Assembly (NCBI GenBank): GCA_913776195.1
Contig: CAJYMH010000003.1
Location: forward strand, 1-39,515
Origin: an uncultured Caulobacter sp.
GTDB lineage: Bacteria > Pseudomonadota > Alphaproteobacteria > Caulobacterales > Caulobacteraceae
Length of the DNA: 39,515 nucleotides
Reading direction: 5' to 3'
In this document: positions 17,380 through 24,600 of the stretch, piece by piece
Layout of the letters: each line of letters begins with the position of its first letter
Numbering within the stretch: position 1 is the stretch's first letter
Made by a program: the position numbers and the translations under genes
The notes under the pieces: generated by a model
Told to the model about the DNA's origin: nothing
Seen by the model: only the letters and a program-made list of their open reading frames with translations
Databases searched by the model: none

Positions 17380-18150
17380 TCACTTCACGAAGCAGGACTT
17401 CCCGGCGCCCTTGAGGGCGTCGCAGAAAGCCTGGGCTTCCGACCGCGAGGCGAAGCCGGTGACCGAGGTGCGGAACAGGGTCTTGCCGTCGCGCTCGATC
17501 TGCTCGACGCGCTTGCCCTTGCCGGCGGCGGCGCCCGGCGCGATGCGCGCTGCATCGTTCCAGCCTTTGTCCGCAAGGGCGGCCGAGGAGAAGGCGCCGA
17601 TCTGGACCGCAGACGCGCCGCCTGACGCGGCGGGAGCCGGGGCAGCGGCGGGCGGGGTGACAACCTTGGCCGGCGCCGGCGCGGGCGTTGCGGCGGCCGG
17701 GGCCTTGGCTGGCGGCGGCGTCGGGGCGGGAGCCGCCGGGGCGGTCTGGACAGGCGGCAGGCCAGCGGATTGCACGGGGGCCGTGGACGGCGCGGGACGG
17801 GGCTGGGGCTCCTCCGGCGGCGGCGCGAAGTTCGGGGTCGCCCCCTCCTCCGCCTGACCTTCGGAGCGGTAGATCTGCAGGCCGGCGGCCGGGTCGGCGG
17901 GCTGAGCATCCAGCGGCGCAGGGCCCTTCATCTCGCCTGCGGGCTCGCCTACGGGTTGCGGCGCCTCATTCGGGGCGCGGGCCCCGCCGCGATAGATTAG
18001 GGCGATGGCGACGATAAGGGTCAGCAGCACCACGCCGCTGATGATCAGGGTCAGCGGAAACGGGCGCGACCCGCGCACGGGACGGCGCGCGTCAAAGGCC
18101 AGAGGCTCGTCGGTATGGGGCGTGTAGGCGCCGCGCTCGGGATCAGACAT
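17380..18150 (-). CDS. SPOR-domain membrane protein
   Basis: This 256-residue bitopic protein has a short cytoplasmic part, one membrane helix (about residues 33-54, LTLIISGVVLLTLIVAIALI), a long Pro/Ala-rich periplasmic linker (to about 175), and a C-terminal SPOR domain (VQIGAFSSAALADKGWND ... LFRTSVTGFASRSEAQAFCDAL). SPOR domains bind denuded glycan strands at division septa, so a role in division or septal wall turnover is likely. The linker is highly GC-rich and low in complexity. It precedes nagZ in the same transcription unit. Confidence 0.9.
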   Translation of the reverse strand: MSDPERGAYTPHTDEPLAFDARRPVRGSRPFPLTLIISGVVLLTLIVAIALIYRGGARAPNEAPQPVGEPAGEMKGPAPLDAQPADPAAGLQIYRSEGQAEEGATPNFAPPPEEPQPRPAPSTAPVQSAGLPPVQTAPAAPAPTPPPAKAPAAATPAPAPAKVVTPPAAAPAPAASGGASAVQIGAFSSAALADKGWNDAARIAPGAAAGKGKRVEQIERDGKTLFRTSVTGFASRSEAQAFCDALKGAGKSCFVK

Positions 18151-18252
18151 CGAACCAGGAACTCCAGGAAACCAGCGCGGAGCGCAAGGCGAATCACACG
18201 CGCGTCGCAGCAGTCTATCGAAGGCCCGGCGGCTCCTGAACCGGCGGTTTTG

Positions 18253-19431
18253 CTAGTTCCAGACGTCGAGATGGAACAGCCGGCGGTGCTCTTCGATGGC
18301 GAAACGGTCGGTCATGCCGGCGATGTAGTCGCACACCACCCGGGCCCGACCGGCCTCGTCGCCATTCTGCGACCGGATGAACCACTCCGTCGGCAGGACG
18401 TCGGGCTCGGCCATGAACAAGCTGAACATCTCGGCCAGAATGCGGCGCGCCTGGCTGCGGGTGCGGTTCACTTTCCAGTGGCGGTACATCCGCGTGTAGA
18501 GGAACTCCCGTAGACGGGCGAGGTCCTCGGCCATGTCGGCGGAGAAAGACACCAGGGCATGATCCATGGCCCGCACGTCGTCGGCGCTGCCGACCCGGCT
18601 GGCGGCGGCGCGTTGCAGGGTTTCGCCCATGACGTCGTCGATCATGGCGCCGATCATGCGGCGCACGGCCTCCATGCGGGTCAGATCGGCGTTGAGGTCC
18701 GGGCGTTCGGAGCGGACGGCCGCCAGGATCGGACCGATCAGCGGCACATCCATCAGCTCGTCCAGGGTGAAAATGCCGGCCTGCAGACCGTCATCCACGT
18801 CGTGGTTGTTGTAGGCGATGTCGTCGGACAGAGCCGCGACCTGGGCCTCGGCTCCAGCCCAACCGCCGAGCTCCAGATCGTACCCGGCGTTGAAATCGAC
18901 CACCGCCTTCCAGGACGGCTTGGTCAGCTTCGAGGTCACCGGCCCGTTGTGCTTGATAACGCCTTCGAGAGTCTCCCAGGTCAGGTTCAGGCCGTCGAAG
19001 TCCGGATAGCGGCGCTCCAGCTCGGTGACGACGCGGAAGGTCTGGACGTTATGGTCGAAGCCGCCCCACTGGGCCGCCTGCTTCTCGAGCTCGTCCTCGC
19101 CCGCGTGGCCGAACGGCGGGTGACCCAAATCATGGGCCAGGGCGATGGTCTCGGCCAGATCGTGATCCAGGCCCAGGCCCGCCGCCAGGCTGCGGGCGAT
19201 CTGCGCCACTTCCAGCGAATGGGTCAGGCGTGTGCGGAAGTGATCGCCCTCGTGGGCGACGAAGACCTGGGTCTTTTCCTTCAGCCGGCGGAAGGCCGTG
19301 GTGTGGATGATGCGGTCGCGGTCGCGGGCGAACGGCGTGCGGGTTCGGCTGTCGGCCTCGGGAAACCGGCGGCCGCGCGATTTCGCGGCGTCTTCGGCAT
19401 AAGGAGCCCGGTACGGCGTGGAGGACGACAT
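18253..19431 (-). CDS. dgt: Deoxyguanosinetriphosphate triphosphohydrolase-like protein (HD domain)
   Basis: This 392-residue dNTPase has the HD-domain metal set: His in [15 protein letters not shown], His-Asp in [16 protein letters not shown], and the later Asp in [15 protein letters not shown]. The N-terminal [22 protein letters not shown] is the family signature. It hydrolyses dNTPs to the nucleoside and triphosphate. It is divergent from erpA. The 102 bases between its stop and the SPOR gene hold no gene; in many alphaproteobacteria argS lies there. Confidence 0.93.
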   Translation of the reverse strand: MSSSTPYRAPYAEDAAKSRGRRFPEADSRTRTPFARDRDRIIHTTAFRRLKEKTQVFVAHEGDHFRTRLTHSLEVAQIARSLAAGLGLDHDLAETIALAHDLGHPPFGHAGEDELEKQAAQWGGFDHNVQTFRVVTELERRYPDFDGLNLTWETLEGVIKHNGPVTSKLTKPSWKAVVDFNAGYDLELGGWAGAEAQVAALSDDIAYNNHDVDDGLQAGIFTLDELMDVPLIGPILAAVRSERPDLNADLTRMEAVRRMIGAMIDDVMGETLQRAAASRVGSADDVRAMDHALVSFSADMAEDLARLREFLYTRMYRHWKVNRTRSQARRILAEMFSLFMAEPDVLPTEWFIRSQNGDEAGRARVVCDYIAGMTDRFAIEEHRRLFHLDVWN

Positions 19432-19457
19432 GTTCTGCCTCGATGATTGCCTGTCGC

Positions 19458-19491
19458 CCCTTTCGAAAGGGCGGCGACTTGCTCATATAGG
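19458..19491 (+). promoter_or_regulatory. Candidate erpA promoter with a 14-base palindrome
   Basis: TTCGAA (19462-19467) and TATAGG (19486-19491) are separated by 18 bases, about 25 bases before the erpA start. The proposed -35 is the core of the perfect palindrome CCCTTTCGAAAGGG (19458-19471), in the dgt/erpA divergent gap. It could be an operator, but no regulator is implied by the sequence. Confidence 0.35.
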
Positions 19492-19514
19492 GAAAGCGTT
19501 AGTTTTCCACAGCC

Positions 19515-19847
19515 ATGACAGACATTCCCGTCACCCTCTCCGAACCCGCCGCCCGCCGCATCCGCGCCATCTCCGAACAGGAAGGCGCGCCCATGATGCT
19601 GCGCGTCGCCGTCGAGGGCGGCGGCTGCTCCGGCTTCCAGTACCAGTTCGATCTGGTGCGAGAGGCGGGCGAGGATGATCTGAAGATCGAGCGCGACGGC
19701 GCCGCCGCCCTGGTGGACGTGGTGTCACTGGCCCTGTTGAAGGGCTCGGAAATCGATTTCGTCGACGAGTTGGCGGGAGCGGAGTTTCGCATCCGCAATC
19801 CCAACGCCAAGTCCAGCTGCGGCTGCGGCGTCAGCTTCTCGATCTAG
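19515..19847 (+). CDS. erpA: Iron-sulfur cluster insertion protein ErpA (A-type carrier)
   Basis: This 110-residue protein of the HesB/IscA family has the three cluster-binding cysteines in canonical places: Cys38 in GGGCSGFQY, and Cys102 and Cys104 in SSCGCGVSFSI. It carries iron-sulfur clusters to target enzymes. The length is standard. It is divergent from dgt and convergent with infA, 44 bases apart. Distinguishing ErpA from IscA by sequence alone is not absolute; the dgt linkage favours ErpA. Confidence 0.92.
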   Translation: MTDIPVTLSEPAARRIRAISEQEGAPMMLRVAVEGGGCSGFQYQFDLVREAGEDDLKIERDGAAALVDVVSLALLKGSEIDFVDELAGAEFRIRNPNAKSSCGCGVSFSI

Positions 19848-19891
19848 CGCAGGAGGGAGGCGAGACCCGCCTCCTCCCCCAAAAGACCGTC

Positions 19892-20164
19892 TTAGCGACG
19901 ACGTGCCGGAGGACGGCCTGGACCGCCGCCCAGACGCGGACCTTCGGTCTTGTGACGGAAAGTGATCCGTCCCTTGTCCAGATCGTACGGGGTCATCTCG
20001 ACCGTAACGCGGTCGCCGACCAGCGAACGGATCTTGTTCCGCTTCATGCGGCCCGCCGTGTAGGCGAGGATAACGTGGTCGTTGTCGAGCTGAACACGGA
20101 AACGGCCTTCAGGCAGCAGCTCCGTGATGACGCCTTCAAACTCGATGAATTCTTCCTTGGCCAT
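19892..20164 (-). CDS. infA: Translation initiation factor IF-1
   Basis: The protein is 90 residues with an S1/OB fold: [59 protein letters not shown] and GRITFRHK. It binds the 30S A-site during initiation. It carries about 18 extra C-terminal residues rich in Gly, Pro and Arg compared with the 72-residue E. coli protein, an extension seen in alphaproteobacteria. GGAGCCAC precedes the ATG. It lies downstream of the cold-shock gene, separated by a strong hairpin. Confidence 0.96.
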   Translation of the reverse strand: MAKEEFIEFEGVITELLPEGRFRVQLDNDHVILAYTAGRMKRNKIRSLVGDRVTVEMTPYDLDKGRITFRHKTEGPRLGGGPGRPPARRR

Positions 20165-20196
20165 GTGGCTCCGGGGGTTAGGTTAGTAATGGCGAA

Positions 20197-20227
20197 AGCG
20201 CGCCGAAGCTTAACGCTTCGGCGCGCT
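20197..20227 (-). terminator. Terminator hairpin after the cold-shock gene
   Basis: AGCGCGCCGAAGC (20197-20209) and GCTTCGGCGCGCT (20215-20227) form a perfect 13-bp stem with a 5-base loop. On the reverse strand it is followed by only TTCG, a short U tract. It sits between the cold-shock gene and infA and probably ends the former's transcript. Confidence 0.7.
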
Positions 20228-20277
20228 CGGCTGTTTCGAGCACGGGCGCGATTAGCACGCCCTGGCCTGAAGGCCTA

Positions 20278-20487
20278 TTAAGAAGCCTGCAGGTTCACAG
20301 CGGCTTCCTTGCCGCTGCGACGATCGCGTTCCAGCTCGTAAGTGACTTTCTGGCCGTCATTCAGAGAACGCAGGCCCGCGCGCTCCACCGCGCTGATGTG
20401 GACGAACACGTCTTTGCCGCCGTCATCCGGTTGGATGAACCCGTAGCCTTTGGTCGTGTTGAACCACTTAACAGTGCCGGTAGCCAT
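20278..20487 (-). CDS. Cold-shock domain protein
   Basis: This 69-residue CspA-type protein has RNP1 (KGYGFIQP) and RNP2 (VFVHISAVE), both intact, after the usual [10 protein letters not shown] start. These small OB-fold proteins bind single-stranded RNA and DNA and act as RNA chaperones; which paralogue this is cannot be told. The ribosome site GGAGAGCTGAA precedes the ATG. The roughly 210 gene-free bases upstream would allow a long leader like those that regulate cspA genes. Confidence 0.93.
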   Translation of the reverse strand: MATGTVKWFNTTKGYGFIQPDDGGKDVFVHISAVERAGLRSLNDGQKVTYELERDRRSGKEAAVNLQAS

Positions 20488-20697
20488 TTCAGCTCTCCGC
20501 TTAGATAAATTATCGCCGTGAGAAGAGCCCCATCAGCGGTCGAAGTCTGAATGGTCGGCTTCTGGACGATCCGCGCGCGGTAACGAGAGCGGAAGATAGA
20601 AACGGCGCGACAGATATCGATCGCGCGAAAAGTATGTGTGCGGGGGATAATTGTCCAGAGGGCCGGGATGTACGGCTTTTACGGCGCGAATGCACCC
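20488..20697 (-). promoter_or_regulatory. Long upstream region of the cold-shock gene
   Basis: These 210 bases contain no convincing reading frame. AT-rich patches (GATAATTTATC near the start codon, ACAATTATCCCC around 20650) stand out from the GC-rich surroundings. A long structured leader or promoter is plausible by analogy with other csp genes; no specific box was identified. Confidence 0.3.
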
Positions 20698-21039
20698 TCA
20701 CGACAGTGAGGACGCCCCGAATTCGTCCTTCCAGGCGGTGCTTCTTTCCTTGAGAGCGTTGCCTAGCTGGTAAGCTGAAAGCCCTTCCTCTTCGATCACT
20801 TCGAGCACCTCATAGGTGAACTCGGCCTCGCCGTTCTGCTTCCAGCAGGACTGCAACGCGCGGTCCGGATGAGAGCCGAGGCGGAGGGTGAACCAAAGAC
20901 TGTTTTGCTGAGCCTCCAGATTGCGTGACACGCCGACCCAGCTGCACCCCGCCGCTTGGCAGCGGACGGCGAACACGCCGATCCGCTTGCGTTGCTCCTT
21001 GTAGGCCTGAAGAAGAGCCTTGCGTTCCCGGCCGTTCAC
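20698..21039 (-). CDS. GIY-YIG nuclease family protein (divergent)
   Basis: The protein is 113 residues from a GTG start. The order of blocks fits small GIY-YIG proteins: an EQRKRIGVFAVRC strand in place of GIY, WVGVSRNLEAQQNSL for the YIG region, LGSHPDRALQSCW, then FTYEVLEVIEEE. The usual first tyrosine is Phe, and Ser stands where I expect the catalytic Arg of the N-R pair, so nuclease activity is doubtful. The GTG overlaps the DUF2239 stop as GTGA (21039-21036), which fixes the start and indicates coupled translation. The function is unknown. Confidence 0.75.
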   Translation of the reverse strand: MNGRERKALLQAYKEQRKRIGVFAVRCQAAGCSWVGVSRNLEAQQNSLWFTLRLGSHPDRALQSCWKQNGEAEFTYEVLEVIEEEGLSAYQLGNALKERSTAWKDEFGASSLS

Positions 21040-21599
21040 GCCCCGCCGCCCCTCGCCAGATCCAGCACATGAACCCGTAGGTCAGAGGGCCAGGCGGAAA
21101 GCTCGGCATCCAGCTTGGCCAGATCGCCGGCGAACAAGGCGCGACTCCCCTCCTCAAACCCTGGCAGATCGCCGCCCAGAGCGGACATGATACGGTAAGC
21201 GGCCTCTTGGGCGAGGCGATCCTGCCCTTCCCCAGCCGCACGGGCCGCATCGACCAAGCGGCGTAGCGCCACGGAAGCGCCGCCCGGTTGCTCCGCCAGC
21301 CACTCCCAATGACGCGGCAGCAGGGTCACTTCCCGCGCCACGACACCCAGCTTGGGGCGCCCCCTGCCCCGCTGCGGCTCGGGTTCGACGTAGCGATCGC
21401 GCACATCGCCTTCGTCGCCCCGCAGGTCAAGATCGACCAGGCGTCCTGACCGGTCGAAGGTCAACACCGTCTCGTTCGGGTCGGCTTTCAGCGCTCGCCA
21501 CGCCGCCACCGCGACTTCGGCCAAAGGACCAGTCGCCACTTGGCGCTGGCCAGCGAAGGCGGTGCAAATCCTGGGCTTTTCGGAAATCACGTTGATCAT
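21036..21599 (-). CDS. DUF2239 family protein
   Basis: This 187-residue soluble protein matches the DUF2239 layout: an N-terminal TCTAFAGQRQVATGPLAEVA-like segment, DPNETVLTFDRSGRLVDLDLRG, then RGRPKLGVVAREVTLLPRHW and WLAEQPGGASVALRRLVDAAR. The last part resembles a short DNA-binding-style basic helix region and suggests a regulator, but this is inference. A perfect inverted repeat ends 11 bases upstream of its ATG. It is followed immediately by the GIY-YIG-like gene and lies 51 bases after the giant repeat gene on the same strand. Confidence 0.8.
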   Translation of the reverse strand: MINVISEKPRICTAFAGQRQVATGPLAEVAVAAWRALKADPNETVLTFDRSGRLVDLDLRGDEGDVRDRYVEPEPQRGRGRPKLGVVAREVTLLPRHWEWLAEQPGGASVALRRLVDAARAAGEGQDRLAQEAAYRIMSALGGDLPGFEEGSRALFAGDLAKLDAELSAWPSDLRVHVLDLARGGGA

Positions 21600-21610
21600 G
21601 CGCGACTTCT

Positions 21611-21646
21611 ACCCGGGCGAAATAGTGCGGTCAATATCGCCCGGGT
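21611..21646. promoter_or_regulatory. 10-bp inverted repeat between the giant gene and DUF2239 (operator or promoter)
   Basis: ACCCGGGCGA (21611-21620) and TCGCCCGGGT (21637-21646) are perfect inverted arms around 16 AT-richer bases. On the reverse strand a TTGACC lies in the upstream arm and a second lies in the spacer. The second is followed at 17 bases by TAGAAG, a possible promoter for DUF2239. No T-run follows, so an operator fits better than a terminator. Confidence 0.5.
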
Positions 21647-21650
21647 CAAA

Positions 21651-24600
21651 TTATCCGTAGAACGGATTGATTCCGATCGCCTCCAGCTGCGCTGGGCTCA
21701 TGCACTCGTTCAGCTGATAGGCGGTGAACTTGTTGATTTGGGCGTTGGTCATGGAGCCCAACTGATGCGTGCTCATCTGCTGGAGCTGTTCCTTGGTCAG
21801 GCCTGGAATCTGCGCCGGCATCAGATAGCTGATCTGGGTTGTGTCCAATTGTCCGATCACGGTCGGCGACAACTGGCCGATCTGGGTCGGGGTCAGCGCC
21901 TTGATCTGCGACGGGGAGAACCCGCCAATATCCGCGATGTCGAACGCCCCGAGCTGAACACCGGACAAGCCCGCCATCTGGTCGCTGCTCAGCTTGCCGA
22001 TCTGCGCCGTGCTGAAGGCGGCGATAGCGGTGTTGGAGAAGGCCGCGATCTGGGTAGCGGAGAAGGCGCCGATCTGGGTGATGCTGAGTTCGCCCACATC
22101 CTCTGACGTGAAGCCACGGATCTGAGCGGCCGACAGGCTGGAGATCTGGCCGCCCGACAGCGACGCCACCTGGGTCGCCGTGAGAGCCGAAATCTCTTCC
22201 GCTGAGAAGGCCGTCAGCTGACTGTTGCTCAGACCGGCGATCTGGGTGGTGGTGAACTCGGCCATGTCCGCGACGGTCAGAGCTTCGAGCTGGGTCGCCG
22301 ACAGCCCCTGAATCTGGCTCTGGGACAACGCGCCGAAGCGCGTGGCGTCCATGCCGACCACATTGGCCGCCGACAGCGCGCCGATCTGAGCCGTGGAGAA
22401 GACGCCGACCTGGCTGGTGGTCAAGGCGTTGAAGTGCGTGGCGCTGAGACTGCCGATATGGGTGGTGGTCAGGCCCGCGATCTGAGTGTTGTCGAGGGAC
22501 GCCACCTGGGTCGAGGTCATGGCCGCGAAGGCGTTGGCGGAAATGCCGCCGATCTGCGACGCCGTCAGCGTGTCCAGTTCGGTGGTGGACAGCCCGGCGA
22601 TGAGCCTGTCGGACAGCCCCCCGAACTGGGCGCCCGTCAGTTGACCGAGGCGGTTGCGGATATGTCCGCTTTCGAGCGCATGGACCTGGGTCGCGGAAAG
22701 GCCGCGGATCTGGGTGGACGACAGAGCCGCGAATTCGGTGCTCGTCATCTCCCGCAGGTTCGTTGCGTCGACCGCGCCTAGCTGCGTGGCGCTGAGGGCC
22801 GACAGCTGGGTGATCGTAAACTCTTCGAAATCGGCTAGGGACAGGCTGGCGATCTGGGTCGTGGACAGGCCGCCGATCTGCGCCGTCGACAGTCCAGCTA
22901 CCTGGGTCGCGGTCAGGGCGGACAGGCTGGTCGCGTTCAAGCCGCTGAGCTGAGATCCCGTCAGGGCGGCGATCTGAGTCCCAGGCATGCCGCTGACCTG
23001 TGTCTCGGTCATGGCGCCGATCTGAGTGGTCGTCAGGCCCGCGAGCTGTGTCTTGGTCAGGCCCGTGACCTGCGTGACATCGAGGCTCGACACAGCCGTG
23101 GTGGACAGGCCGCCGATCTGGCTGGCGGAGAGCGCCGCGACCTGGACCGTGCTGAATTCCCGAACATCCTCGGGGCTCAGCCCGCCGATCTGGGTGGTTG
23201 TCAGCCCCTTCATCTGGGTCGTGGTGAGCGACGCGATCTGGGTCGCATCCAGAATCGAGAAGGCTGTCGAGGAAAGCCCGCTCAGCTGGGTGGCGGTCAG
23301 GGCGGCGATCTGGGTGGTGCTCAGGCCGCTGATCGCGGTCTCGCCCATGGCGCTGAGCTGGGTGGTGGTCAGCCCCTTCACCTGCGTCACCGACAAGGCG
23401 CCGACCGCCGTCGGCGATAAGCCGGCGATATTGGTGCTGGAGAAGGCCGCGATCTGCGTACTGGTGAAGGCGCGCAGCTGGGTCGTGGTGAACTCGGCGA
23501 AATCGTCCGCGTCCAGGCTCTTCAGCTGCGTGGCGGTCAGGCCGTTGATCTGCGTTGTCGTCAGCATCGCCACCTGAGTGGCGTCCAAGCTGGAGAAGGC
23601 CGTAGTCGACAAGGCGGCGATTTGAGAGGGCGTCAGCGAAGCCAACTGCTCGTCCGAAATCTCTCTGAAGGTCCCGGCAGACAGCGCCGCGATCTGGGTT
23701 GCGGTCAGAGCATTGAACTGGGTGGTGCTCAGGGCATCAATATCGGTCTTGTCGAACAAGGCCAGCTGCGTCGCTGTCAGCGCGCGGACCTGGGTCACGC
23801 CAAGAGCGCCCAACTGCGAGGCGTTGAAATCGGAGACCCCGGTCGCGGATAGCGCGGCGATCTGCGCCGCCGACATGGCGGCGATCTGAGTGGTTGTGAA
23901 GGAGACGACGTCGTCTCGATCGAACCCCTTCATCTGGGTGGCTGTCAGGCCGCGGATCTGCGTAACGGTCAGGCCTGACAGCTCCTCGGGCGTCAGCGAT
24001 CCGATATTGGTGGCCGACAGCGCCGCGAGCTGGGCGCTGGTGAAGGCCGCGATCTGTTCAGGGTCGAATTCAGCGAAATCGTCTTCGCTCAGGCTGCGCA
24101 GCTGGGCGACCGAGATCGCGCGGATCTGGGTGGCTGACAGCGCGCCAACCTGCGCGGCGGTCAACTCGCCCAAGGCGGTGGAGGTCAATCCCGCGATCTG
24201 GCTCGCGGTAAGGGCGGCGATCTGATCACCGTCGAACATAGGCGTCAGTATGCCGACCTGAGCGCCGCTAAACGCGCCCATCTGGGTAGTGCTGAATTCA
24301 GCGATGTCCGCCGCGTCCAGAGCGCGAAGCTGCGTGGCGGTGAGCGACTTCAGCTGGCTCGTGGATAGGGCCTCGACCTGAGACTGATTGAGGGCGGAGA
24401 TCGCCGTCGGCGAAAGCTGAGCGATCTGTGACGGGGCAAGAGCCGCGATCTGGGTCGGCGTCAGGGCCGCGATGCCGCTGACGTCGATGTCCTTTAGCTG
24501 ACCCGTGCTTAGCGCCTTCATCTGGGTCGTCGTCAGCGGCGTGGTGCTGCTCAGAACCGCCAACCCTTCCGGGGTCAAGGCGTTGATCTGAAGACCCGTC

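Noticed and set aside
20698..21599. DUF2239/GIY-YIG pair as a toxin-antitoxin or restriction system
   Set aside because: There is no methylase, no recognisable antitoxin fold, and the nuclease motif is degraded. The context does not support defence.
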